From NCBI RefSeq assembly GCF_003313465.1, contig NZ_KZ845665.1, positions 1 to 64,000 of the forward strand: DNA of 64,000 nt, given 5' to 3'. The notes under the pieces are model-generated. The model saw nothing but the letters and a program-made list of their open reading frames with translations, had not been told where the DNA came from and ran no database searches. The DNA comes from Thermoflavimicrobium daqui (GTDB lineage Bacteria; Bacillota; Bacilli; Thermoactinomycetales; Thermoactinomycetaceae). How positions within the stretch are numbered: position 1 is the stretch's first letter; every line of letters starts with the position of its first letter. Shown piece by piece: positions 31,134 through 40,312 of this stretch. The position numbers were made by a program, and so were the translations under genes.

Positions 31134-31247
31134 ATGTGGGAAAAAATGATCGAATATATTCCTTCCTTGGATACTTTATTCGGAGCCATTGTTGTATTTA
31201 TCGTTCCTTATGGTATTTCAAAGTTTTTTGAGTGGATTCGTTCATAA
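31134..31247 (+). CDS. 37-aa single-span membrane microprotein upstream of gerA
   Basis: A short ORF of 38 codons starting ATG at 31134 with AGGTGAGAG just ahead, ending TAA at 31247, 15 bases before the gerA TTG. The peptide has a charged start (MWEKMIEY), one membrane-spanning stretch (LFGAIVVFIVPYGI) and a basic tail (KFFEWIRS). Its place as first cistron of a germinant receptor operon suggests a small accessory subunit, but known GerD-type D subunits are larger (two spans), so this is inference from position only. Confidence 0.6.
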   Translation: MWEKMIEYIPSLDTLFGAIVVFIVPYGISKFFEWIRS

Positions 31248-31262
31248 AAAAGAGGTGTACTT

Positions 31263-32879
31263 TTGAGAAAGGGAAAGATTAAAAAGTTAGAAACGAAACC
31301 AATTCGTAATAAAGAAAAAGAGCAAAAGAAAATAGAGCAGTCTAGTGAAGTTAAACCGACTGAAAAAACACTTCCACCTCAAGAACACCCAGATCAAATA
31401 AAAGACAAGCTCGCCGATAATTTGAAGTGGATTCAAAAAGAGATTGGTAATAATGCTGATATCAGTATTCGTGAGTTTGAAATTGGAAAAACAGGAGTAT
31501 CAGCGGCTATTATTTTTATTGAAGCACTGTCTAATCAACTTGTAATCCAGCAGCAAATTTTAAAACCACTTATGATTGATTTTGCAAATGTCTATCCAAA
31601 TCAAAAACAACTATCGAGTACGGAGTTAAAACAGAAGATTGAAAATAATATCTTGGCTGTTAGCAAAATTCAAGAAATAAAACGATTGAGCGACCTATAT
31701 TATCAAGTACTAAAAGGAGCAACTGCTCTATGTATTGATGGCGTACCCATTGCTCTATTATTAAATACACAAAATGAAAAGAAACGAAATATTGAAGAGC
31801 CGATAACAGAAGCATTAGTACGTGGACCCCGAATCGGTCTTACCGAGCATATCGGCGATAATGCAGCTATCTTACGTCAGCGATTATCAGATAATAATTT
31901 AATTTTCTTGGAGTATAAGGTGGGGAAGCGTACGCAAAAGACATTATATCTGGCCTATATCAAAGATCTTGTAAATCCAGAATTACTTTCTGAAGTAAAA
32001 AAACGGATTGAGAAAATCGAGATCGATGACCTACCTGAATCAGGGTATGTAGAAGAGCTAATCAAAGACAATTATTTATCACCATTTCCCCAAGTACAAA
32101 ATACAGAACGACCTGATCGGGTGGTAGGAGCTTTGTTAGAAGGAAGAGTTGCTATTCTGTTGGATGGAACACCTTTTGTTTTGATTGTACCTGTTACTTT
32201 TTCGATGATGTTACAGTCTCCTGAAGATTATTATGAAAACTGGATTTTTGGTACAGTCATTAGAGCTCTTCGTTATGCGGCTGCTTTTGTGTCTCTTTTT
32301 TTGCCGTCTATTTATATCTCGTTTATTTCTTTCCATCAAGGACTAATTCCTACAACACTAGCTATTTCGATTGCTGGCACGCGAGAAGGTGTTCCTTTTC
32401 CTTCTTTTATTGAAGCGTTTTTAATGGAATTTGCAATTGAAGTACTACGAGAAGCAGGACTTCGATTACCGAGACCAGTAGGGCAGACGGTAGGGCTGGT
32501 AGGTGGATTGGTTATTGGACAGGCAGCAGTTCAGGCAGGGATTGTAAGCCCCATTATGGTCATCGTTGTTGCACTTACAGCGATTTCCTCCTTTGCTATC
32601 CCTCAGTATGGAGCAGGATTAGTGCTACGTCTATTACGTTTTGGTGGGATGATTTTGGCAAGTCTTTTTGGATTGTTTGGGGTTATTTTGTTTTTTCTAA
32701 TCCTTAGCATCCACTTTGTAAAATTAAAGAGCTTTGGTGTTCCTTATGCTGCTCCATTTGTGCCATATCGACTCAGTGACTTTAAAGATATTATTTACCG
32801 TGCGCCTATTTTACAAATGAAAAAGCGGCCTAAAATGATGCAAGTTCAGAATCCTAAGCGAAAAGGTAGTGGATCATAA
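31263..32879 (+). CDS. Spore germinant receptor A subunit (GerA family)
   Basis: A 538-aa inner spore membrane protein. The N-terminal third is soluble and Lys/Glu-rich with the GerA-type domain (DISIREFEIGKTGVSAAIIFIEAL, later GPRIGLTEHIGDNAAILRQRL and VVGALLEGRVAILLDGTPF), followed by five or so membrane segments from about residue 300 and a short basic tail. Together with GerC and GerB it forms a nutrient receptor that triggers spore germination. TTG start with AGAGGTG six bases ahead. Followed by gerC and two gerB genes in one operon. Confidence 0.92.
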   Translation: MRKGKIKKLETKPIRNKEKEQKKIEQSSEVKPTEKTLPPQEHPDQIKDKLADNLKWIQKEIGNNADISIREFEIGKTGVSAAIIFIEALSNQLVIQQQILKPLMIDFANVYPNQKQLSSTELKQKIENNILAVSKIQEIKRLSDLYYQVLKGATALCIDGVPIALLLNTQNEKKRNIEEPITEALVRGPRIGLTEHIGDNAAILRQRLSDNNLIFLEYKVGKRTQKTLYLAYIKDLVNPELLSEVKKRIEKIEIDDLPESGYVEELIKDNYLSPFPQVQNTERPDRVVGALLEGRVAILLDGTPFVLIVPVTFSMMLQSPEDYYENWIFGTVIRALRYAAAFVSLFLPSIYISFISFHQGLIPTTLAISIAGTREGVPFPSFIEAFLMEFAIEVLREAGLRLPRPVGQTVGLVGGLVIGQAAVQAGIVSPIMVIVVALTAISSFAIPQYGAGLVLRLLRFGGMILASLFGLFGVILFFLILSIHFVKLKSFGVPYAAPFVPYRLSDFKDIIYRAPILQMKKRPKMMQVQNPKRKGSGS

Positions 32880-32932
32880 ACTAGATAGGGTGCTGTTTAT
32901 GGAATTCTATTTGAAATAAAGAGGGAGAATGT

Positions 32933-34094
32933 ATGAGACAGAAATGTTTATGGGTGTCATGTATACTTTTCGTTTTTTCTCTAAGTATAGTAGGCTGTTG
33001 GGATTATAAAGATATTGAGGATTATCGGTTTACATTGGGAGAAGCATTCGATTTAAAAGAGGATACAGATATAGATCAAACACGAGAAGAGCCACAGATT
33101 ATATTTACTTATCAAGAAGTTATTCCTAAACTGATAGCACAACAGTCTTCGGAACAACTCCCCTACCAAAATGCTTCTTTTACAGGTCGCTCAATTTATG
33201 AAGTAGCGATTAATCAAGTACAAAAACAAACTCTTCCGCCAAAAACAGAGCATATCAAAGTCATTATTTTTGGAGAAAAATTAGCTAGCACCATGAATCT
33301 CTTCCAATTATTTGATAATTATTCGAGCTAGTTGTGTTGTACTTATTGCTAAAGGTCAAGCCAAAGATATTTTTGAAATAAAGGTAGATAATGAGATTCC
33401 TGTCAATCATCTGCTCGATGTTGCTAATAATCAAGATAAAGATAGAGGTACCTTATCTGAAGTAACATTACAGAAAATGTTGGATCATTTTGCTTCAGAG
33501 GAAAGCTTTCTAGTACAAAGTGTAATGTTAGATGGAAAGAAAGTGAAGTTTGAGGAAGCAGCTATTATTGATGGGAAAAAGAAGAAGCTTATCGGTTTTC
33601 TAAATGATAAAGAGCTTGAGGGGTTATCGTGGTTTTTTGCTAAAGAAAAAGGAGGGACTGTTGTAAGTAGAGATCCCAAAACGAATCAGATGGTTGTATT
33701 TAGTGTAAAAAAATTGGAGAGAGAGATTCAACCAAAGATGCAAGGAAAACGAATTTCCTTTGATGTCAAGCTTAAAGTAATTGGTCAGATTGAAGAAGAT
33801 CGAAGATACCCCAAGCAAAACTTCGAGTTATCATCGATTCAACAAGCTGAAAAGGCAGTTGCCGCTGAAATTAAAAAGAAAATGATGACGTCCCTATCTA
33901 CTTTGCAATCAAAATATAAAACGGATGTGATTCAATTTGGAACTGCTATGCGAATTCAATATCCAAGACAGTGGCAACAATTGAAACAAAGATGGGAAGA
34001 AGAGTTTAGCCAAGCATCTGTAAACTATGATATCAAAGTAGATATTCGTAATTATGGAACGATTGGTGGTCGTAAACAGAAATCGGATTCATAA
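32933..34094 (+). pseudogene. Germinant receptor C subunit (GerC family lipoprotein), frameshifted
   Basis: Two overlapping frames together give one GerC lipoprotein of ~385 aa. The first (from ATG 32933, after AGGGAGAATG) has a lipoprotein signal with lipobox IVGC (Cys22) and the WDYKDIEDY opening, and stops at 33329-33331. The second frame, open from about 33312, continues the family sequence with RASCVVLIAKGQAKDIFE through to NYGTIGG. Dropping one base near TTTGATAATTATTCGAGC (33308-33325) restores FDN-IRASCVVLIAKG. It is a +1 lesion, or a sequencing error; as written, the receptor would lack a complete C subunit. Confidence 0.85.
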
Positions 34095-34152
34095 TTGCTT
34101 TGAGCGTTTGCTAAGCAGGCAGCTAAATAATAGGTAAGGGAGTGAACCAATC

Positions 34153-35238
34153 GTGCTGCCTCGTTCAAAAGATCAGCTAACTCCCACACAAGTTGCAGTC
34201 ATCGTTTGTTCTTATCTCTTGGGATCAGGAACTTTATCTTTGCCAAGAGTGGTAACAAGTGAAGTAGGTACCCCAGATGGTTGGTTATCGGTTCTGATTG
34301 CAGGCTTTTTGTTTATGTGGTTGGGATATATCATGGCCAAGCTAGGTGCTTATTTTCCTGGGAAAACCATTTATGAATTTGGCGAAGAAATTGTCGGGAA
34401 ATGGCTAGGGTTACTTATTAGCATATTTATAATTGTTTACTTTTTATCAGAGCTAGCTTTCGAAACAAGAATGTTAGTCGAAATTACGAAAACCTATCTG
34501 TTGGAGAATACACCTAGAGAGGTAACACTTGCTTTATTTTTGTTCATTGTAGTGTATATTGTGGTGGGAGGTATTCATCCGATCGCACGACTATTTGGGA
34601 TTTTTTTACCCATCACGATTATTGTTTTGGTATTCATTTTATTATTAGGACTGAAATTATTTGATATCAATCAGTTGCGTCCATTCATGGGACAGGGGAT
34701 TATACCTGTTATTAAGGGGATATTGCCTTCAACTCGTGTCTATTTAGGAATTGAAGGTATTTTGATTATTTCAGCTTTTACACAGAATGGAAAGCCATTC
34801 AAAAAGGCTGTGCTAGCAGGGATTGCCTTACCAATGCTTCTTTATGTGATGGTTATGATTATTGTCATGGGAAGCTTGTCAGTAGAAGGAGTATCTATTC
34901 GTATTTTTCCAACGATCGACTTCATTCGATCATATGAAATAGAAGGATTGCTGTTTGAGCGATTTGAAACGCTGTTATTAACTATATGGATTTTACAGAT
35001 ATTTACTGTGATTGTATCTGTTTTTTATGTCTTGGTTACTGGTCTCGCTTGTATATTTCATAAGAGAGAGCATGCTTTTATCTATGGAATACTTCCTGTA
35101 ATTTACATATTGTCATTGATCCCTAGAAATATGAATGAGGTTTCATTATGGGGAGATTGGAATAACCAGTATTTTTTGATGTTATGTGGTATCTCTTTTA
35201 TTTTGTTGCTTATTCAGAAGATAAGGGAAAAAAGGTAA
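34153..35238 (+). CDS. Spore germinant receptor B subunit (GerB family), copy 1
   Basis: A 361-aa permease-like protein of the APC superfamily with about ten membrane segments. It opens with Q.T..QVAVIV.SYLLGSGTLSLPR, the GerB/GerKB start, and keeps the Gly-rich unwound first helix. B subunits bind the nutrient germinant (shown for Bacillus GerBB/GerAB). GTG start at 34153 after AAGGGAGTGAA. A paralogous gene follows 64 bases later. Confidence 0.9.
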   Translation: MLPRSKDQLTPTQVAVIVCSYLLGSGTLSLPRVVTSEVGTPDGWLSVLIAGFLFMWLGYIMAKLGAYFPGKTIYEFGEEIVGKWLGLLISIFIIVYFLSELAFETRMLVEITKTYLLENTPREVTLALFLFIVVYIVVGGIHPIARLFGIFLPITIIVLVFILLLGLKLFDINQLRPFMGQGIIPVIKGILPSTRVYLGIEGILIISAFTQNGKPFKKAVLAGIALPMLLYVMVMIIVMGSLSVEGVSIRIFPTIDFIRSYEIEGLLFERFETLLLTIWILQIFTVIVSVFYVLVTGLACIFHKREHAFIYGILPVIYILSLIPRNMNEVSLWGDWNNQYFLMLCGISFILLLIQKIREKR

Positions 35239-35302
35239 GAATGAATGAAGATAGAACTTTGGGTTCAAAAAGGTAGTTCATAAATAAGGGAGGAAACCAG
35301 TC

Positions 35303-36457
35303 ATGCTACCGCCTACAGAAGAAAAGCTAGCAACTATCCACATCGCATCATTTATTAGCTCAAGTCTTTTGGGCGCAGGCTTATTATCTCTACCAAGAAA
35401 CGTAGGTGAAAAGGTAGGTACTCCAGATGGCTGGGTTTCTGTTTTGATTACGGGTTTATTATTTATGTTGATCGTGTATGTGATGGGTAAGTTATGTGCT
35501 TTTTATCCTGGGGAAACCATATATCAATATAGTGAAAAAATCGTAGGGAAAGGGTTAGGTTGGATCTTTAATTTATTTATCACTTTTTATTTTTTGATCC
35601 AAGCCGGGATCTTAGTAAGGTTAATGAGTGAAGTAACAAAAATGTATCTCTTATTTGATACTCCTATTCAGATCACGATTGGGCTATTTTTAATGGTTGT
35701 GATTTATCTTGTATTTGGAGGGATTTATCCGATCGCCAGCTTGTTTTTATTTATTTTACCGATTACGATGGTTATCCTAATCATCGTTCTGTTTTTAAGC
35801 TTAAAGACTTTTGATATCAAGCAATTACGGCCTGTTTTAGGATTAGGCATCATGCCTATTTTTAAGGGAATTATACCGAGCACTCCTGTTTATGCTGGGA
35901 TCGAAGTTATACTTATCATTTCGGCATCGATGAAGGACGTTCAGCGAGCAGGTCGCGCAAGTGTTGCTGGACTCATTATCCCCATTTTGGTTTATACGAT
36001 GGTCATGGTAGTAGTAGTCGGAAGTTTATCTATAGCAGGAATCAGCCATTATCTATGGCCTACATTGGATATGATTCGTTCTTTCGAGATTCGTGGTTTG
36101 ATCTTTCAACGATTTGAAACGCTCTTTTTAGCCATCTGGTTGCTACAAATATTTGTTACGATTGTTATCGTTTTTTATGGAGTAGTCTTAGGTTTGTCGC
36201 AAACGTTTGGTAAAAAAATAAATGGTTTTATATTCGGGATGTTACCTGTGGTTTATGTTCTTTCTTTAATTCCTAAAAATGTAAATGAAGTGATGAAATG
36301 GTCGGATTTTGTTAATACCCTGTCTTTGATCCTTTACGGTATAACGTTTTTACTCCTACTACTAACGATTGTAATACGAAAAAAGAGCAGGAGAAATATT
36401 TATTTAGAATCAAGCGAAATGGAAAAAATGATGAATGAAGATGTTTCATTACGGTAG
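35303..36457 (+). CDS. Spore germinant receptor B subunit (GerB family), copy 2
   Basis: A 384-aa paralogue of the preceding gene with the same start pattern (SLLGAGLLSLPRNVGEKVGTPDGW) and shared blocks such as FDI.QLRP.(M/L)G.GI.P..KGI.PST and FQRFETL. About ten membrane segments and a longer hydrophilic tail ending in DVSLR. ATG at 35303 with AGGGAGGAAA ahead. A second B subunit in one operon could give the receptor two ligand specificities or let alternative receptors assemble; this is inference. Confidence 0.9.
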   Translation: MLPPTEEKLATIHIASFISSSLLGAGLLSLPRNVGEKVGTPDGWVSVLITGLLFMLIVYVMGKLCAFYPGETIYQYSEKIVGKGLGWIFNLFITFYFLIQAGILVRLMSEVTKMYLLFDTPIQITIGLFLMVVIYLVFGGIYPIASLFLFILPITMVILIIVLFLSLKTFDIKQLRPVLGLGIMPIFKGIIPSTPVYAGIEVILIISASMKDVQRAGRASVAGLIIPILVYTMVMVVVVGSLSIAGISHYLWPTLDMIRSFEIRGLIFQRFETLFLAIWLLQIFVTIVIVFYGVVLGLSQTFGKKINGFIFGMLPVVYVLSLIPKNVNEVMKWSDFVNTLSLILYGITFLLLLLTIVIRKKSRRNIYLESSEMEKMMNEDVSLR

Positions 36458-36573
36458 AAACTTTTAATTGAGAGGTTGCGTTTTAAATCAATTGTTCCAA
36501 AAAGAGATCAGCTGTATGTTAAGTTGATACAACGCTTTTTGAGACGATTGAAACAATGAAGGAGGTTTTTATT

Positions 36574-36852
36574 TTGCCTAGACGAAGAAAGCGTCGCTTA
36601 CTTGTTCCAGAGGCTGAGCCCAAAATGGAAAAGTTGCAAATGAAGTTACTCAATGAATCGATGGGGATACATGCCTCAAATAGGGAAGAAATGAAAGTAG
36701 AGGTAGCGAAACAGTTAGGTATTCCTTATAATCAACAGGGAAATAAGGAAATGAAAGCAAAAGATGCTGGTAAAATGGGTGGCGCGATGGGAGGGCAGCT
36801 TGTCAAGGAATTAGTTCAGATGTCACTCGAATCTTTATCACGTAAACATTAA
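36574..36852 (+). CDS. Small acid-soluble spore protein, alpha/beta type, divergent
   Basis: A 92-aa protein related to DNA-coating alpha/beta SASPs: LLVPEAEPKMEKLQMKL corresponds to the first helix, and DAGKMGGAMGGQLVKELVQMSLESL to the GG-containing second helix. It differs from the usual ~65-75 aa forms in its very basic start (MPRRRKRR), a longer linker and a missing ARxNGxVGG consensus. The start is TTG at 36574 with AAGGAGG ten bases ahead; the upstream ATG at 36556 contains that site. It directly follows the germination operon and is presumably expressed in the forespore. Confidence 0.75.
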   Translation: MPRRRKRRLLVPEAEPKMEKLQMKLLNESMGIHASNREEMKVEVAKQLGIPYNQQGNKEMKAKDAGKMGGAMGGQLVKELVQMSLESLSRKH

Positions 36853-36949
36853 GCGGTATGAAGTAAAAATGAAAAAGAATTGATTCAAAATTTATTGCAG
36901 AAAATGCAGTATAATGGGGATAGAAATCCACAAGGGAGGGAACTGGAAA

Positions 36950-38074
36950 ATGGAAAGAGTCTTACTGCTTTCCATGGGGTTTGGAACTGGCCATAATATG
37001 GTAGCAAATACACTCTCTAATGAGTTTCGCTTAAAGCCCAATGTGGAAGCAGAGACCCTGGACCTGTTGCAGTTGATCCCTAAGAAGTTTCATCCTCTCT
37101 TGCAGTCAGGTTATCAAGGTATGCTAACAAAATTCCCCTTTTTTTATCACTATTTATACGACTGGACTTATCAATCACGTATTTTTCGTTATGTTTCTAG
37201 TGAGTTTATTGAAAAAATGGGTTGGACAATTCGTAAGAAAATTAATCAAGTGTTAGAAGATATACAACCAACACGTATTGTTACAACCCATCCCTTTGCT
37301 TTATTAATGTTACCTGCTAAATGGGAAGAAATTCCAAGTATTGGTGTGGTCACTGATTATGAACTTCATCCGATTTGGTTTGGACGAGTACCCGATATTT
37401 TATGTGTCCCCAAACAACTGCTAAGCTGCGATGAATTAGAGAGATTAATGTGGAAAGCAGGGGTACAAGTGATTGAAACAGGTATCCCTGTAAAGGCGGA
37501 TTATTATGAATTTATGCCCCGTGCCGAGGCGCGTAAACAACTATCATTAGACTTACACCGACCTGTCGTACTTGTGATGGGAGGGGGAATGGGGTTAGGC
37601 CCATTAGAACAATTTGTTGATGAACTGATTCCACTTACTCATCTACAGTTTGTCATCTTAACAGGAACTAATCATAACTTATATGAACGATTAAAAGAGC
37701 GAAAGTATGGAGAGCACATTCGAATTGAACCTTTTCGTTCAGATATTCCTGTTTGGATGTCAGCTGCTGACTTATTGGTTACAAAGCCAGGGGGAGTAAC
37801 GATTAGTGAAGCGATTGCGAAACAGTTACCCATGTTTTTATTTGAGGCTTTTCCTGGGCAAGAACAGGCAAATCAAAGGTATTTACTATATCATCGTATT
37901 GCTGTGGAAACAACTCCTGATACGATACGTAGCCAAATTGAATCTTTCTTTTCGCTAAAATTGGATCATGCATTATCACCGAAGCAGTATACAAAGCTTA
38001 TGTCACCGAATGCGGCCCGAAAGATTACGGATGCAGCATGTCACGTTAATTCTTCACAAGTACATATTTTATAG
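36950..38074 (+). CDS. GT28-type glycosyltransferase (diacylglycerol glycosyltransferase-like)
   Basis: A 374-aa protein of the MGDG-synthase/UgtP fold. N-terminal MERVLLLSMGFGTGHNMVA is the acceptor-side Gly-rich loop; THPFALLMLP and VVTDYELHPIW follow; the C-terminal nucleotide-sugar domain has VVLVMGGGMGLG and the signature LLVTKPGGVTISEAIA. It likely adds a sugar from a UDP donor to diacylglycerol or a related membrane lipid. The ATG at 36950 follows AAGGGAGGG; upstream in-frame codons precede this site. The FAH-family gene starts 22 bases later. Confidence 0.83.
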   Translation: MERVLLLSMGFGTGHNMVANTLSNEFRLKPNVEAETLDLLQLIPKKFHPLLQSGYQGMLTKFPFFYHYLYDWTYQSRIFRYVSSEFIEKMGWTIRKKINQVLEDIQPTRIVTTHPFALLMLPAKWEEIPSIGVVTDYELHPIWFGRVPDILCVPKQLLSCDELERLMWKAGVQVIETGIPVKADYYEFMPRAEARKQLSLDLHRPVVLVMGGGMGLGPLEQFVDELIPLTHLQFVILTGTNHNLYERLKERKYGEHIRIEPFRSDIPVWMSAADLLVTKPGGVTISEAIAKQLPMFLFEAFPGQEQANQRYLLYHRIAVETTPDTIRSQIESFFSLKLDHALSPKQYTKLMSPNAARKITDAACHVNSSQVHIL

Positions 38075-38096
38075 AGAGATAAGGGAGGGATTGAAG

Positions 38097-39104
38097 GTGA
38101 AGCTGGTTACTTACACGGTTGATATAGAAAACTGGCAGCTGCAAAGTGATCAGACGGCAGGTGCTCGACTTGGCTGGGTGCAAGATCAATATGTAGTGGA
38201 TGTGGTGCTTGCTCAGAAATGGGTAAGTGAAAATAAGAAAATGAGCTTTCCACATCTTTTACCTTCTGATTTAATGACTTTGCTTGAGAGAGGGGCAAAT
38301 GAGCATAAGCTTTTGCAAAAAGTAGTAGAACATGTTGATACGGAGAGAATTTCAAAACTGAAGGTTGAAGGGGAATGGATCGCGCTACCCCTTAAAGAAG
38401 TGACCTTGTTTTCTCCTTTGCCTAGACCACGAAGCTTTCGCGACTTTTATGCATTTGAACAGCATGTAAGGACTTGTAGAGCAGGGCGTGGACTGAAGAT
38501 GGTACCAGAATGGTATGAGATTCCCGTTTTTTACTTTTCTAACCATCATGCTATTAAGGGACCGAATAAACCAGTAAAAAAACCGGATTATACAGCTTGC
38601 CTTGATTTTGAACTAGAAGTAGCATGTATTATTGGTAAATACGGTAAAAATATTGTCGCAAGTCATGCCCGAGAATATATAGCAGGTTTATGTATTTTGA
38701 ACGACTGGAGCGCGAGAGATGTACAGATGAAAGAAGTAAAAGTAGGGCTAGGACCTGCCAAAGGCAAAGACTTCGCTACATCACTGGGTCCTTATCTTGT
38801 AACCTTAGATGAGTTAGAGGATCGACGAATTGGAGATCATTGGGATCTGAACATGTCTGCAAAAGTGAATGGAAAAGTGGTGTCCCAAGGGAATTTAAAA
38901 GATTTATATTGGTCATTTGCACAAATGATCGAACGTGCTTCAGATGAGTGTGCGCTATTCCCCGGAGATGTGATCGGCTCTGGAACCGTCGGAACAGGCT
39001 GTATTTTAGAGCTGGGGACAGAGGTACAACCTTGGCTGATGCCAGGAGATGTCGTTGAATTAGAAGTAGAACGTTTAGGACTTTTACGAAATGTTATTCA
39101 ATAA
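38097..39104 (+). CDS. Fumarylacetoacetate hydrolase family protein
   Basis: A 335-aa cytoplasmic enzyme with an N-terminal SH3-like part and a C-terminal FAH fold. Metal-ligand region CLDFELEVACIIGKYGKNI and the LNDWSARDVQ motif are intact, as is GSGTVGTGCILELG. Family members cleave or hydrate beta-diketo acids; the substrate is not predictable. GTG start at 38097 with AAGGGAGGG seven bases ahead; a TTG at 38091 is too close. Probably cotranscribed with the upstream glycosyltransferase, and followed by a terminator. Confidence 0.85.
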   Translation: MKLVTYTVDIENWQLQSDQTAGARLGWVQDQYVVDVVLAQKWVSENKKMSFPHLLPSDLMTLLERGANEHKLLQKVVEHVDTERISKLKVEGEWIALPLKEVTLFSPLPRPRSFRDFYAFEQHVRTCRAGRGLKMVPEWYEIPVFYFSNHHAIKGPNKPVKKPDYTACLDFELEVACIIGKYGKNIVASHAREYIAGLCILNDWSARDVQMKEVKVGLGPAKGKDFATSLGPYLVTLDELEDRRIGDHWDLNMSAKVNGKVVSQGNLKDLYWSFAQMIERASDECALFPGDVIGSGTVGTGCILELGTEVQPWLMPGDVVELEVERLGLLRNVIQ

Positions 39105-39175
39105 AGCAGCATATAATCGACTTATCTTTTTCCAATGAATAGATTTTTGCTCATATAAAACCTTGAACAATAAGC

Positions 39176-39210
39176 GAAAACACCTTCTTTAAGTGAGGAG
39201 GTGTTTTTTT
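39176..39210 (+). terminator. Terminator of GT28/FAH operon
   Basis: Stem AAAACACCT / AGGTGTTTT with a T-run, about 70 bases after the FAH stop. Confidence 0.82.
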
Positions 39211-39473
39211 ATGGTAAAAAAAGAGTTAATTAGTCACTATATAATATTTAATCTATTTTTTACTTTCTATTAAGCTGATATTAAGAGTAAACATTTAATA
39301 TAAAAATAGGTTTTTCGATCAAGTATTACCATGTAATTTTAACTGTTTTGTGAAATAGGTTTATTTTTGTATGAATGTGTGAATGTTAATGATAGAGAGG
39401 TGCGAATTATTTTTTAGTCTATTTGAAAAATATATAAATAATTCCAATTGTTTCTGTTAAGGGGTTGTTCTCT
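39211..39473. other. AT-rich intergenic stretch
   Basis: No gene is supported; the sequence is strongly AT-rich and presumably holds the promoter of the GNAT gene. Confidence 0.4.
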
Positions 39474-39956
39474 ATGAGATATATTTTCCGTATAGCTAAA
39501 CCCAAAGACAAACCATTATTAAAAGAGTTTCTATTTTTAGCGTTTCAAGACACGCAAGAAATAGATTCATCATCAGAAGAAATAGAGTCCATGACGGCAA
39601 GATATTTGGAAAATTGGGGACAGGAAGGTGACCTTGGTTTTATAATTGAATCACTTGAAGAAGAAAAGCCAGTAGCCGCTGCTTGGTTTCGTCAGTTTTC
39701 GGAGGAACTACCGGGCTATGGCTTTGTGGATAAGCAGATCCCTGAGGTTTCGATTGCGGTATTACCCGAATATCGGCGAGCTGGATTAGGACGAGACTTA
39801 TTGATGCGACTGATTGATCAAGCGAAGATGGAGGGATACCCTGGTCTTTCCCTCTCTGTAAATAAGGCAAGCGCAACACGTAAGTTTTATGAGCGTTTAG
39901 AGTTTAAACGAGTACGTGAAGCGGGCAATCTGGAAGTCCTGAAACGTGCTTTGTAG
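39474..39956 (+). CDS. GNAT family N-acetyltransferase
   Basis: A 160-aa single-domain acetyltransferase. The acetyl-CoA motif A is clear: SIAVLPEYRRAGLGRDLLMRLIDQA, followed by LSLSVNKAS.TRKFYERLEFKRV, the usual motif B with the Asn and Tyr of the family. Substrate unknown. The ATG at 39474 has AAGGGG nine bases ahead; the in-frame TTG three codons earlier touches that site. Single gene. Confidence 0.82.
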   Translation: MRYIFRIAKPKDKPLLKEFLFLAFQDTQEIDSSSEEIESMTARYLENWGQEGDLGFIIESLEEEKPVAAAWFRQFSEELPGYGFVDKQIPEVSIAVLPEYRRAGLGRDLLMRLIDQAKMEGYPGLSLSVNKASATRKFYERLEFKRVREAGNLEVLKRAL

Positions 39957-40020
39957 TGTAAAATTAAAATAAATGATTATATCGAAGAAGGAAAATAGGG
40001 ATTATGCTATATCATTCAAC

Positions 40021-40068
40021 ACCAAATGACTTGAGTAACTGCAGTGATTGCTCAAGTCATTTGGCTTT
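40021..40068 (+). terminator. Hairpin after GNAT gene, probable terminator
   Basis: A 14-bp perfect inverted repeat CCAAATGACTTGAG / CTCAAGTCATTTGG followed by CTTTTA, 65 bases after the GNAT stop. The short T-run makes its efficiency uncertain. The following ~245 bases up to polC hold no supported gene. Confidence 0.55.
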
Positions 40069-40312
40069 TAGGAAATACTTTGTGAATATTTACTATTCTA
40101 TTCTAATTATTCTCCTCTCTTTTAAATCTTGCGATTCACTTCATCTGTCCTTCTTTCATTTTATTTCTTTTTTCTCTCTATCTATTTTCACGAGAATTTG
40201 CTAGTTGAGGGTAGTAGCTTCCTATGATAGGATAGCTGTATTCTTGCTACAACGATGGTGATAAACTGGATGAATCTATTCTTATTTTGATGGATGATAG
40301 GGGGCTAATAGT

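Noticed and set aside
33312-34094. Second GerC frame as an independent gene starting near 33312
   Set aside because: There is no ribosome site, and its sequence joins that of the preceding frame as one GerC lipoprotein; it is the downstream half of a frameshifted gene.
39211-39273. 20-codon ORF after GAGGAGGTG
   Set aside because: The apparent ribosome site is the 3' arm of the FAH-operon terminator, so the message should end there.
40004-40204. 66-codon open frame upstream of polC
   Set aside because: No ribosome site, spans the hairpin at 40021-40068, and the composition (Phe/Ser/Ile-rich) is that of random AT-rich sequence.
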